Part shown: piece by piece, positions 8,597 through 16,779 of the stretch
Position numbering within the stretch: the stretch's first letter is position 1
Layout: every line of letters begins with the position of its first letter
Source: Defluviicoccus sp.
GTDB lineage: Bacteria; Pseudomonadota; Alphaproteobacteria; Rhodospirillales; Defluviicoccaceae
DNA length: 64,000 nucleotides
Assembly (NCBI GenBank): GCA_029624735.1
Contig: JARSSM010000001.1
Span: 62,001 to 126,000 of the forward strand
Reading direction: 5' to 3'
Made by a program: the position numbers and the translations under genes
Notes under the pieces: model-generated
What the model saw: only the letters and a program-made list of their open reading frames with translations
What the model was told of the DNA's origin: nothing
Database searches by the model: none

Positions 8597-8845
8597 TCAC
8601 GTGCTCCCGCGCATGGTCAGCATCGCTAACGCCTCCGCTTCGAGCTCCTCCAGCATGCGGCGGTATTCAGCCACCCTTTCCGGCGCGGCGTCGTCGGTCG
8701 TTTGCCAATACTCCAGAGCACGTTGAACCTCGGAGCAGTCGCCGCAGACAACGCGAAATTCCGGATCTTGGATGTAGAGCCGCCGGATCGCCAACGCGTG
8801 GCCCGGAAATCGACGCACAAGCAACTCAAGGCTAGGGTCCGGCAT
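8597..8845 (-). CDS. Small conserved hypothetical protein (82 aa)
   Basis: This is a small acidic soluble protein without a signal peptide. It contains a CGDC motif (residues 34-37) that could bind metal or be redox active, then two amphipathic helices rich in Glu and Arg (RRMLEELEAEALAML). Codon choice and GC at the third position match neighbouring genes, which supports it being real. I recall similar small proteins in other alphaproteobacteria but no established function. It stands alone, divergent from the TPR/TolB-like gene to its right. Confidence 0.65.
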   Translation of the reverse strand: MPDPSLELLVRRFPGHALAIRRLYIQDPEFRVVCGDCSEVQRALEYWQTTDDAAPERVAEYRRMLEELEAEALAMLTMRGST

Positions 8846-8924
8846 CCATCCCGCGCACGCTCAGCGACATCCAGACGAGTCGCAGCTAACCCTTGCGCGT
8901 ACGCCTACTGCCGTGCGTGTGCCA

Positions 8925-8956
8925 ACGCCAGGTGCGAACACGTTCGTACCTGGCGT
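8925..8956. promoter_or_regulatory. 32-bp near-perfect inverted repeat in divergent intergenic region
   Basis: Arms ACGCCAGGTGCGAAC and GTTCGTACCTGGCGT are separated by 'ac', with one mismatch in 15 pairs. It lies between two divergent genes (8845 and 9071), where an operator or an RNA hairpin would be expected. There is no T-tract, so a terminator is less likely. The binding protein is unknown. Confidence 0.5.
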
Positions 8957-9070
8957 GCGGCCGCATGACGCACGGCTGCGCCGAGGCTTCCTTTTGCGAG
9001 AGTCCTCGACTACGATGCCGGACTAACAAGAAGCGGTGGCCCACGCGGGATCCTGGGGGGTGGAGGTTCA

Positions 9071-10927
9071 TTGCCGTTGACAGCCGCGCCCTCCGTTCAA
9101 CGCGAGGCAAGCGCTGGTGTTTTGCCGTCGCCCGCGGAAATCCGCGCGCAGGTGCAGCGCATTCTTGCGGATCCGGACCTGCAGGCGAGTTCGGCCCGGC
9201 GTAAACTTCTTCAGTTCATCGTCGAAGAGTCGCTCGCCGGCCGCGCCGAACGTTTGAAGGGATTCACCATCGCCGTTGCGGTCTTCGGACGGAACGATGA
9301 TTTCGATCCGCAGACGGACCCGGTCGTGCGTGTCGAAGCCCGGCGCTTAAGGCGCGATCTCCATAGCTACTACATCACGGCGGGCAAGCGGGATCCGGTC
9401 ATCATCTCGATTCCCAAGGGCGGCTACGTCCCGCAATTCGAGTGGCGTGAGGTCGAGACGGCGTCCAGCGCACCGGCAGCACCACCGCCACCAGCCGAAG
9501 TCGCCCGGCCGCCTCGGAATTGGCTTGCACTGGCACTGATCGCGGCGGTGTCTCTCGCGGTTTTCGCCTTGTTTGGCGGGGAGCGGATCGGATCGTGGTT
9601 GGATGGTGGCGATAGTGCCGCGGCGGCACTGCAGCGGGGCCCGAAGCTTGCCGTGCTGCCGTTCTCTAGTCTCAGTGATGATCCCGAACACGCTTACTTT
9701 TCCCGGGGCATCACCGATCAGATCGTGACCGATCTCGCGCGATTCAATGGGTTGGTCGTCCTGTCGCTGCAGCCGGCCGGAGCATCCCGGGAAAGTTCAG
9801 AAGACACGAAAGCCCTCAGAAAGCGGCTCGGTATCGACTATCTGCTCAGCGGCAGCGTTCGCCGCGAGGGAAACCGGATCAAGCTTTCATCCCGTCTCGT
9901 CGACGCGCGATCCGGCAACATCGTTTGGGTGGGGTCTTTTGGCGATGAACTTACGCCGTCCAATGTGTTCGAAATCCAGGAACATGTTTCACAACAGGTA
10001 TCGGCCCTCATTGCCAGCAATTACGGGGTGATTGCGGAAGCCGGTCAGGCCGAGGCGCAGCGTCAGCCACCGACGTCGCTTGCAGCCTACGATTGTGTTC
10101 TTCGATACTATGCGTACCAGAAGACCTTCAACCGCCAGGAACACGCCAAGGTCCGCGCTTGCCTCGAGCGCGCCGTCGAACTCGACCCAGGCTACGCGGA
10201 CGCCTGGGCCGTTCTTGCCAACGTCTACGCGCAGGAATACCGGTTCGGTTACAATCCGCAGCCAGAGCTTTACGATGCCCGCGAGCGGTCGCTGGCTGCG
10301 GCCAACCGCGCCGTCAAGATCGCGCCCCGCAACCCGACCGCCCAGCTGATGCTCGCGAACGCCTTGTTCGACCGGCATGATCTCACAAAGTTCAAGGCGG
10401 CCGGAGAGCGTGCGGTCGCCCTCAACCCGAACGATCCCGAACCCCTGGTCCACTTCGGGTTGCGTCTGGTTTACATGGGGGAGTGGGAGCAGGGACTTGC
10501 GCTGGTGACGAAAGCGACCGCCCTCAATCCCGAGCACCCTGGCTGGTACTGGGATCCCGTCATCTTCTATTACTACCAGGAACAGGACTACAAGCGGGCA
10601 CTCGTAGAGTCGCAAAAGGAGGAGATGTTTCGCGTCTGGCAGTTCCTGTTTCGGGCGATGATCCTTGGGCAGCTGGGCCGAAGGGAAGAGGCCCAACCCG
10701 CGATCGAAGCCGCGTTGAAACTGAAGCCGGACGTGCCCGAGACCCTCTGGGGCATGGCGCGGATCTGGAACGTGCCGGACGGCGACATCGAGCACATGGC
10801 GGACGGACTGCGCAAGGCGGGTCTCGCGATCGCACCGGCGCCGCCGGCTGAGCGGCTCGGGAATTCCTCCGCTCCCAGCGTTCGAACGGCGCCTGCGCCA
10901 GCCCCGCAATCTCCAGCGGATGGGTGA
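9071..10927 (+). CDS. Membrane protein with TolB-like and TPR domains (adenylate-cyclase-associated type, no cyclase domain)
   Basis: The product has 618 residues. Residues 18-125 form an alpha/beta domain (ILADPDLQASSARRKLLQFI; FDPQTDPVVRVEARRLRRDL; IPKGGYVPQF) that often precedes TolB-like/TPR proteins and looks like a winged-helix DNA- or partner-binding unit. One transmembrane helix lies near residue 155 (LALALIAAVSLAVFALF). Then comes a TolB-N-like domain (KLAVLPFSSLSDDPEHAYFS; GIDYLLSGSVRREGNRIKLS), and finally TPR repeats (about residues 370-560). The TTG start at 9071 follows GGAGG by four bases. Proteins of this build are commonly annotated as adenylate cyclases, but no cyclase catalytic domain is present. 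The C-terminus is Pro/Ala-rich. Confidence 0.8.
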   Translation: MPLTAAPSVQREASAGVLPSPAEIRAQVQRILADPDLQASSARRKLLQFIVEESLAGRAERLKGFTIAVAVFGRNDDFDPQTDPVVRVEARRLRRDLHSYYITAGKRDPVIISIPKGGYVPQFEWREVETASSAPAAPPPPAEVARPPRNWLALALIAAVSLAVFALFGGERIGSWLDGGDSAAAALQRGPKLAVLPFSSLSDDPEHAYFSRGITDQIVTDLARFNGLVVLSLQPAGASRESSEDTKALRKRLGIDYLLSGSVRREGNRIKLSSRLVDARSGNIVWVGSFGDELTPSNVFEIQEHVSQQVSALIASNYGVIAEAGQAEAQRQPPTSLAAYDCVLRYYAYQKTFNRQEHAKVRACLERAVELDPGYADAWAVLANVYAQEYRFGYNPQPELYDARERSLAAANRAVKIAPRNPTAQLMLANALFDRHDLTKFKAAGERAVALNPNDPEPLVHFGLRLVYMGEWEQGLALVTKATALNPEHPGWYWDPVIFYYYQEQDYKRALVESQKEEMFRVWQFLFRAMILGQLGRREEAQPAIEAALKLKPDVPETLWGMARIWNVPDGDIEHMADGLRKAGLAIAPAPPAERLGNSSAPSVRTAPAPAPQSPADG

Positions 10928-11121
10928 AGCTGAACCGCTCGGGATTTGCCAGCGGCTCTCATTCCTGAGGGCGTTGTCGCATCTTCGTGAAGCGCTCGTG
11001 CCGGGGACGGCCGGGGAAGCCACCATCATCGGCCGGTTCAGATCGTTTGCGCGGGTGATCTGCGGCTGCCGGGCCTGCACGCATGCGCCCTGGCGGTGGG
11101 GCGCGGCGCCGCGGCGAGTGG

Positions 11122-11595
11122 TCAGGCCGTCGGTCGTGTCATGCAGACCGCGGTCGCTGGGCACAAAGAGGCGAACTCGGTCGTTCCCCTGATCGTGGCT
11201 GGCGCGGCGCTTCTCTCGACCGATTGAAACCCCAGTCGCTGCAGGAACACGACCGCCGTGGTCGTCAGAACCCACAGGTGCGTAACGCCGCGCGCACGCG
11301 CGCACGCGATCGCACCTCGAACGAGGGCGCTTCCGAACCCGTGGTCGCGTTCAGTCTCAACGACCACCAGTGAGCGCAGGAGCGCGTCCTTGCCATGCAC
11401 TTCGAGGCCGATGTAACCGACAGTGACTCCGCCACGCTCGCCGGCGAAGAAGGCACGCCCCTGCTCCATAATGTCGGCATGCGGCAGCCCGGCCTCAGCC
11501 AGGGCGTTCCGCAACTGGCCGCGGCGGGCAACAGGCAGTGAAACCAACGTGATGGCTTCGTTCGTGTCATCGCCTGCTGTCACTGGTGAAGTCAT
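11122..11595 (-). CDS. arsN2: Arsenic-resistance-type GNAT N-acetyltransferase (ArsN2)
   Basis: The product is 157 residues with a GNAT fold. The acetyl-CoA-binding loop is seen around VVVETERDHGFGSALVRGAI, followed by LWVLTTTAVVFLQRLGF. The C-terminal segment RSAAPATIRGTTEFASLCP is characteristic of the ArsN2 subgroup of arsenic-resistance acetyltransferases. Members acetylate arsenical or related compounds, or are simply linked to ars operons. Here it lies 0.8 kb from arsR and an ArsP-type permease but on the opposite strand. The ATG at 11595 was preferred over an upstream GTG at 11619; neither has a strong ribosome-binding site. Confidence 0.8.
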   Translation of the reverse strand: MTSPVTAGDDTNEAITLVSLPVARRGQLRNALAEAGLPHADIMEQGRAFFAGERGGVTVGYIGLEVHGKDALLRSLVVVETERDHGFGSALVRGAIACARARGVTHLWVLTTTAVVFLQRLGFQSVERSAAPATIRGTTEFASLCPATAVCMTRPTA

Positions 11596-11646
11596 GTTGT
11601 CACTTCGGCTTTGCGGCACCAGCGTAGTGCGTCTGCCACGATCGGA

Positions 11647-12087
11647 TCACCGCCCGGTCCTCGCCTGCTCCGGCACCTCGTCGGCATCGACCGCATCCTT
11701 ATAGACCGCCTCGCGGATCACCTTGTCGGTAACCTGGGCGAGGTAGTCGCCGAGCGCGGCGTTGATCTCCTGGAACTCCGGCCACAACACCGTGCTGAGG
11801 AACGTCTCCGGCGCCCGCACGATGACGCTTTGCCGGCGCATGCGCGGGTAACGGTAGGGCCGCAGGCCATAGCGCCGACAGAGCGCGATGAACATCTGCC
11901 GCGCCCACGGATCGGCCACGCTGAAGCGAACCTCGACCGACTTCTCGCGCTTCTCCTCTTCCCGCAACCGGGCTCGAATGCGCTCGGCGGCAGCACCGGC
12001 GGCAGCCTTCTCCCCGGCCGTGGCGGCACCGGCGAACAGCGCCTCGATCTTGCGCAACTTGTCTCGGAGCGCGGCTTCGTCGTTCAC
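11647..12087 (-). CDS. Conserved hypothetical protein
   Basis: The product is 146 residues, soluble and rich in charged residues. The N-terminus (ALRDKLRKIEALFAGAATAG followed by EKAAAGAAAERIRARL) resembles the helical start of DUF2786-type proteins. The middle has a beta-rich part (VEVRFSVADPWARQMFIALC; SVIVRAPETFL) and the C-terminus is helical and acidic. The GTG at 12087 is preferred because AAGGGGACGA precedes it; the upstream TTG at 12117 has none. It is on the same strand as arsN2, with 51 bases between them. Its role is unknown, and linkage to arsenic resistance is only by position. Confidence 0.65.
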   Translation of the reverse strand: MNDEAALRDKLRKIEALFAGAATAGEKAAAGAAAERIRARLREEEKREKSVEVRFSVADPWARQMFIALCRRYGLRPYRYPRMRRQSVIVRAPETFLSTVLWPEFQEINAALGDYLAQVTDKVIREAVYKDAVDADEVPEQARTGR

Positions 12088-12300
12088 ATTCGTCCCCTTT
12101 GGCGCGGCGGCAGCCAACCCTGCTATGGATGGCGAAGGGGGGAAAGTCCATTGCGGATTCGCCGCACTTCTGCAGTGAAGCGATGTTGGTGAGGTTGGGC
12201 CTGAGCCTCCATCGCTACGCCGCCTGTCCGATCAAAGGGGGGTGCCCGACCAGTGCGGAGGAACGCGCGCCGCGCTTCTCCCTGGACCGGCCCCGCGATC

Positions 12301-12329
12301 CGCTGACCCGCTGACCCGCTGACCCGCTG
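12301..12329. repeat. 8-bp tandem repeat, about 3.6 copies
   Basis: The unit CGCTGACC is repeated three times and followed by a partial copy, within the 347-base non-coding stretch 12088-12434 between the hypothetical gene and arsR. Apart from this repeat and the operator at 12383-12414 I see no gene in that stretch. Confidence 0.8.
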
Positions 12330-12382
12330 CACGCTCTGCTCACGCGTCCCCGCCGGTCAACTGGGTTCCGCAGAGCCGTAAT

Positions 12383-12414
12383 CCTCGAATATGCGTTGCA
12401 GCGCATATTCGAGG
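12383..12414. promoter_or_regulatory. Perfect 13-bp inverted repeat upstream of arsR: predicted ArsR-family operator
   Basis: Arms CCTCGAATATGCG and CGCATATTCGAGG enclose ttgcag. The palindrome ends 20 bases before the arsR start. AT-rich dyads containing ATATG/CATAT are typical targets of ArsR/SmtB repressors, so autoregulation of the arsR-permease-thioredoxin operon is the obvious reading. Binding is inferred, not shown. Confidence 0.75.
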
Positions 12415-12434
12415 AAGTGTATGCTATTTGAGTC

Positions 12435-12842
12435 ATGATGATTGATGCCGATACGCTGATCCAGGTTCTGGGTGATCCAACGCGGCTGCGAGCACTGGTG
12501 TTGCTGACGGAAGAAGGCACGCTTTGCGTGTGTGAACTCACGGCGGCGCTTGATGTCTCGCAGCCGAAGATGTCGCGCCATCTGGCGGCGATGCGCGCCC
12601 TCGATGTTGTCGAAGACTGCCGCGTCGCCAACCGGGTGTTCTATCGCCTGAACCCCGGGCTGCCGGTCTGGGCGCGCAGGGTGATCAATCACTTAAGCGA
12701 CAGCGTCGTCGCCGGCCACGAGTTCAAGCAGATCGGCGAGCGGCTGAAGGATATGCCCAACCGACCGCAGCAGCGCGCCGACTTCAATAGTGCCGAGGGC
12801 GATCGGAAAGTGGGCGATCCAGTCAGCCCTGAGCACGCATGA
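12435..12842 (+). CDS. arsR: ArsR-family metalloregulatory transcriptional repressor
   Basis: The product is 135 residues with a winged-helix fold: DPTRLRALVLLTEEGTLCVC is the first helix region, then DVSQPKMSRHLAAMRAL is the recognition helix, then RVANRVFYRLN is the beta-wing. The ELCVCEL-like metal motif appears here as TLCVCEL, giving a Cys pair in the helix as in As(III)-responsive ArsR. The ATG at 12435 is adjacent to another ATG at 12438; either could be used. It heads an operon with the permease (13-base gap) and the thioredoxin-like protein, and its own palindromic operator lies upstream. Release by arsenite or another soft metal is inferred from the family. Confidence 0.92.
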   Translation: MMIDADTLIQVLGDPTRLRALVLLTEEGTLCVCELTAALDVSQPKMSRHLAAMRALDVVEDCRVANRVFYRLNPGLPVWARRVINHLSDSVVAGHEFKQIGERLKDMPNRPQQRADFNSAEGDRKVGDPVSPEHA

Positions 12843-12855
12843 GCGGGAATGGGCG

Positions 12856-14328
12856 ATGGACGGACTGCTTTCCTGGCTTGCTTCCCTCTTCTTCGGGGGT
12901 TTGGGCAATCTGGCTGCCTACCTCGCCGCGCACGTGCTGCTGTGCCTGCTGCCGGCCTTTTTCATCGCCGGCGCGATGGCGGCGCTGATCCCCAAGGAGA
13001 CCGTTACCCGCTTCCTTGGGCGTCGTTCAAACAAGCTGGTGTCGTACCCGGCTGCCGCTGCGGCCGGATCCCTGCTCGCGGTGTGCTCGTGTACGATCGT
13101 GCCACTATTTGCCGGCATCCACCGCAAAGGAGCGGGACTCGGACCGGCAATCACGTTTCTCTTCTTCGCGCCGGCCGCGAACATTCTCGCCTTGGTCTAC
13201 ACCGGAGGAATCATCGGGCCGGACCTCGCCGCAGCGCGCTTCATCCTGTCGTTGATCTTCGGCATCGGTATCGGCCTGATCATGGCGCTGATCTTTCGCG
13301 CCGACGACTCCGCGCACGATTTGGCGACGGACAGCCCCTTCACCGCCCAAGGCGGGGGCATGGGCCGCGCGCCACTCGTTTTCTTGCTCGTCTGGATAGC
13401 ACTGCTGCTGGCTGGTACGCTGAAGCTGGGCGTGCTGACGGGAACCTACGCCCACTTCGATCTGCCGTTTGCCGATGCCCCGGCCTGGCAAGGCATGCTC
13501 GACCGGCTGGTGCCCTACGATGCCGCCAAGGGCGAAGAAGGTGTTTCCATTCAGGGCGCCATCCTGATCGCGCTGCTCGCGGCGATCGGGATCAGCGCCT
13601 GGCTTGGCATCGAGAACATTCAGGATGGCGCCAACACCTGGACCTGGGCATCCCTGGTCGTGATCGCCTTGACGCTGCTCATGGCGGCACTGTCGGTGCA
13701 GGCCGTGCCCGAGGGGCTGCGCATCGGCGTCACGGGCAAGTTGCTTGGCGTCGCCGTGAGCCTGGCCGCTTTGTTCCTTATCGCGTGGAAACACTTGTCG
13801 CAGGATCAGCTGCGCGACTGGCTCTGGGAGTCCTGGCGCTTCGTCAAGCAGATCATCCCCCTGCTGGTGCTCGGCGTCTTCCTTGTCGGCATGATCCGCG
13901 TGCTGATCCGCCCCGAGTGGATCGAGATGGTCGCCGGCACGAATTCGCTGGTCGGTAATCTGGCGGGGGTCACGTTCGGCGTGTTCATGTACTTCCCGAC
14001 GCTGGTCGAGGTACCAATCGCCAAGATGTTCCTTGACCTCGGCATGCACCGCGGACCGCTGCTCGCCTACGTGATGTCCGACCCCGAGCTGTCGTTGCAG
14101 AGCATCCTGATCATTTCCGCCATCATCGGTCGCAAGAAGACCGCTACTTACGTCGGCTTAGTCGCGTTGTTCAGCGCCGCGGCGGGTCTCACCTACGGCG
14201 CCTGGGTCGATGGCACCGCGCTGTTCGTTCTCGCGCTGTGGCTCGCTGGTTTCCTCGCGGCGCTTGCCGTGCTGCTGTTCCTCGTCGGCCGGCACACAGC
14301 CGCGCCATCTGCCTTGAAAGGAGTCTGA
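12856..14328 (+). CDS. ArsP-type permease (DUF318 family)
   Basis: This is a polytopic inner-membrane permease of 490 residues with about ten predicted transmembrane segments. The motif CSCTIVPLFAGIHRKGAGLG near the N-terminus, and FGVFMYFPTLVEVPI in the second half, mark the PF03773 permease family. Within it, ArsP exports trivalent organoarsenicals, while the longer SO_0444-like members are linked to Cu/Zn efflux. The paired Cys in CSC are likely metal-contact residues. The ATG at 12856, right after the arsR stop, was chosen; the frame is open from 12790 but that would overlap arsR. It is translated in an operon with arsR and the downstream mini-thioredoxin. Confidence 0.85.
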   Translation: MDGLLSWLASLFFGGLGNLAAYLAAHVLLCLLPAFFIAGAMAALIPKETVTRFLGRRSNKLVSYPAAAAAGSLLAVCSCTIVPLFAGIHRKGAGLGPAITFLFFAPAANILALVYTGGIIGPDLAAARFILSLIFGIGIGLIMALIFRADDSAHDLATDSPFTAQGGGMGRAPLVFLLVWIALLLAGTLKLGVLTGTYAHFDLPFADAPAWQGMLDRLVPYDAAKGEEGVSIQGAILIALLAAIGISAWLGIENIQDGANTWTWASLVVIALTLLMAALSVQAVPEGLRIGVTGKLLGVAVSLAALFLIAWKHLSQDQLRDWLWESWRFVKQIIPLLVLGVFLVGMIRVLIRPEWIEMVAGTNSLVGNLAGVTFGVFMYFPTLVEVPIAKMFLDLGMHRGPLLAYVMSDPELSLQSILIISAIIGRKKTATYVGLVALFSAAAGLTYGAWVDGTALFVLALWLAGFLAALAVLLFLVGRHTAAPSALKGV

Positions 14329-14330
14329 TC

Positions 14331-14573
14331 ATGTTGAGCATCAAGGTTCTGGGGCCAGGCTGCGCCAACTGCCGGAAGCTTGAGGAAGTGGCGCGTGAAG
14401 CGGCGGCATCCATCGGCGTTGAAGCCAAGATCACCAAAATCACCGATATGCGCGAGATCATCGCCTACGACGTGCTGAAGACGCCCGGGCTCGTCATTAA
14501 CGAGAAGCTGGTGTCGTCCGGACGCATTCCCACCACCGCCACGATCGCCGAATGGCTGCGTAACACACAGTAA
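14331..14573 (+). CDS. Thioredoxin-family small redox protein (MTH895-like)
   Basis: The product is 80 residues. The redox motif CANC sits at residues 10-13 (GPGCANCRKLEE), followed by a glutaredoxin/thioredoxin-like betaalpha pattern and the cis-Pro segment KTPGLVINEKLVSSGR. Such mini-thioredoxins commonly accompany ArsP/DUF318 permeases and probably keep metal or metalloid ligands reduced. It begins two bases after the permease stop codon, with AAAGGAG just upstream, so it belongs to the same operon. Confidence 0.88.
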   Translation: MLSIKVLGPGCANCRKLEEVAREAAASIGVEAKITKITDMREIIAYDVLKTPGLVINEKLVSSGRIPTTATIAEWLRNTQ

Positions 14574-15000
14574 AATCAGGAGGTTTCATCACTATCGTAA
14601 CGAAGACTAGGCAACCGGTCCGAGCCCGCTGGGCAAGTAGGTTGCAGACTTTGCGCTGCCCTGACGGCGGATGCACTCTCCGCTGGCCACAAGACCACCT
14701 CGGCAGGCGCAATTTCGCCGCCGCTCGCTGACCTTGAGCTGGCCGGAGCGCTTCGAGTGATCCGCGGCAACGCGTTCTTCGAGGTGTCCGACAGTCAACA
14801 CACTGAGATCACGCGAAACCCAATCCGGGAACCAAAATGGCGTGCTCCCCAGCTTCCAGAGAAACCGGCGCAAGAGCGAGCGCAGACGGGCCACAGCGGC
14901 GCGCCGGGGTCCATGGGCCTGCCGCTGAGCGCGGGTGGGGTCTTGGCAGGCAGTGATGCTCCTCAGCGGTGCCGCATCGGCTCCCACGGATATCGTCGGC
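14574..15000. other. Non-coding stretch with one copy of a diverged repeat
   Basis: No gene is recognised in this interval. Positions 14805-14866 match 16261-16322 at roughly three bases in four, same orientation (shared core AAAATGGCGTG and CAGCTTCC). The origin of this ancient dispersed pair is unclear; it may be remnant mobile DNA flanking the exported protein gene between the two copies. Confidence 0.5.
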
Positions 15001-15046
15001 GCGGCGTCTCACCTGCCGGACATGCGGCGTCTCACCTGCCGGACAT
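15001..15046. repeat. Perfect 23-bp tandem duplication across a stop codon
   Basis: The unit begins GCGGCGTCTCACCTGCC and occurs at 15001-15023 and 15024-15046 without mismatch. The right copy contains the last codons and the stop of the gene at 15032-15880; the left copy is its 3' untranslated duplicate. This looks like a recent slippage or recombination event. Confidence 0.9.
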
Positions 15047-15880
15047 CAAGTCGGAGAAGCGCAGTTCTTGGTCGCCGACGATCACCATATTGTCGAGGAA
15101 GTTGGCAGCGCCTGGATCGAGGTTCGGCCGCTTTGCACCCGAACTGGTAAAATTCTTCAGAATTGGACCTAGTTCTTTGAGCACCTCGCCCAGGGTCTGG
15201 TAGCCGCCGGATGGCCGGTCATTGGTCCACATCTTGAGGAACCAAAGCACCAGGCTGTCGCCTTTGACGCCAGTGGTCGGTATGTCGAACCCGATGTAGG
15301 CGCGGCCCGGTAAGCCATCGCTGTAGCCCAGCGCACCGGGAATCGTCGCTTTTGGATCGATGCCGTGTTTAGCGGCGGCTTCCGGTTTCAACGCCGTCGA
15401 ACAGCCGACGACGATAAACAGCCGTGGCAGACCAGACCCGCCACGCTGTTGTCGCAAAGCGGCAAAGTCGGCAAGCCCCAGTTTCCATCCGGAATCGGAA
15501 GGATCCTTGGGCTTTTCATTCAGCGCGAGAGCACTTGCGTAGGTACCGCCGCTGGTTTCGATGTTGTCGGCACTGTGAAGGCTGGCGAAAACGATGTCCG
15601 CAGCGGCGAGGTTGGTGAGCACCGTGGCTTTCGCCGGCCCCGGCCATTTGCTTTCCGTTCCCTTCGGCTTGGTCATCCATGTAACGGCCGCGCCCTTGAC
15701 CGACCCCTTCTCGAAATCGGCCTGGTACTCCGGATTGGGCAGCAGTGTGAGGGCATCAAATCCGTTGAAGGCATAGACCCTGAGCTTGGCCGCATCGACC
15801 GCGGCGGTGGCAGGATGCGCGGCGCCACTCCCGACAAACCCCAGCAGCAGCAGGCCGAACAGGGCAAGAAGCCGGGACAT
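15032..15880 (-). CDS. Exported protein of unknown function
   Basis: The product is 282 residues with a signal peptide (MSRLLALFGLLLLGFVGSGA). The mature domain alternates beta strands and helices (LRVYAFNGFDALTLLPNPEY; ADIVFASLHSADNIET; LPRLFIVVGCSTALKP; YIGFDIPTTGVKGDSLVLWF) and could be a caspase-like or other Rossmann-like alpha/beta fold. In that reading VGCST follows a strand where a catalytic Cys could sit, but no His-Cys dyad is certain. The start at 15880 has AAGGAA eight bases upstream; a longer reading to 15958 lacks a signal peptide at the right place. It stands alone. Confidence 0.7.
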   Translation of the reverse strand: MSRLLALFGLLLLGFVGSGAAHPATAAVDAAKLRVYAFNGFDALTLLPNPEYQADFEKGSVKGAAVTWMTKPKGTESKWPGPAKATVLTNLAAADIVFASLHSADNIETSGGTYASALALNEKPKDPSDSGWKLGLADFAALRQQRGGSGLPRLFIVVGCSTALKPEAAAKHGIDPKATIPGALGYSDGLPGRAYIGFDIPTTGVKGDSLVLWFLKMWTNDRPSGGYQTLGEVLKELGPILKNFTSSGAKRPNLDPGAANFLDNMVIVGDQELRFSDLMSGR

Positions 15881-16473
15881 TCTTGTTCCTTCCGTCGACG
15901 CGAAGACCCGTACCCCCGCTTGTCCGCGAGGTGCATACGTTGGCAAGCATATCAGCACTGCCAGCCGCAGTCATTAGACCAGCGGACGGGATCGTCGTTG
16001 GAGGCGAGCACGGCAAACCGCAGCAGAACGGCCGCCACGATGATCGCATTGGTAAGCTGCTCTTAGAGTGAAGGCCTGCCGTGCACCTCTTCTTCCTGCA
16101 CGTCGCCAAGGCCGGTATCGAGTCGACAGCGCCAGCAGCCGAAAACAGACGACGGCGTAGCCGGCGAAGCCAGTTTGCAGGCGACAGTTTGATCCCGGTT
16201 CGTTCCGATTTCCAGTCGCGCTTTCCAACTGAGGGACCAGCGGCCAGACACTAAGTCATTGAAATTACGTGGAACCCGATCCGAGGGCTAAAATGGCGTG
16301 GTCCTCAGCTTCCGAAGAAAACGTTCAAAGAGAAAACGCTAAGCGGCTTCGGCAACGCATTGCGGTCCTCAGGCCTCCTGCTAAAGCCCTTTGAAACAAC
16401 GCGTTTTTCGAGCGCCCCGAACGCCTTTTTCGGGCGCCTCGCTCGCCGGAGAGAAGTTCAGGGCTGGGCGGGC
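15881..16473. other. Non-coding stretch with second copy of a diverged repeat
   Basis: No convincing gene. The interval 16261-16322 is the partner of 14805-14866. It lies about 150 bases from the 3' end of tRNA-Ser, a usual place for integration remnants, but no integrase fragment could be recognised. Confidence 0.45.
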
Positions 16474-16565
16474 TGGCGGAGGGGGTGGGATTCGAACCCA
16501 CGGTACCCGGTAAAGGGTACAACGGTTTTCGAGACCGCCCCGATCGGCCGCTCCGGCACCCCTCC
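16474..16565 (-). tRNA. tRNA-Ser (CGA)
   Basis: The acceptor stem GGAGGGG pairs with CCCCTCC, followed by G and an encoded CCA. The anticodon loop reads TCTCGAAAA with anticodon CGA. A long variable arm (TTGTACCCTTTACCGGGTACC region) and the T-arm GGTTCGAATCC are present, all as expected for class II tRNA-Ser. Confidence 0.95.
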
Positions 16566-16779
16566 GCATTCGCTCGCAGCCGTTTAGCGCGATCTTGGCC
16601 ATTGGGCAATGCCGGTGCCCTCAGGCCGCAACCAGGTTGCATACACTCAGAGGCGAGGGAGCGCTGGCGTTTTGCGCTGGCGATCCGTATCTATCGATGA
16701 GAAGCGCCGTTCGCGTCCTGGCATGGCGGCGACGAAGGCACGATGCTCCCGCGGGCAGCGGGATTGGAGTGTGGAAAGG

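Noticed and set aside
9071..10927. Adenylate cyclase
   Set aside because: The TolB/TPR build is common to proteins annotated so, but no cyclase catalytic domain is present.
12301..12329. CRISPR-like or iteron array
   Set aside because: The unit is only eight bases with no spacers; it is a short tandem repeat. No CRISPR array was seen anywhere in the window.
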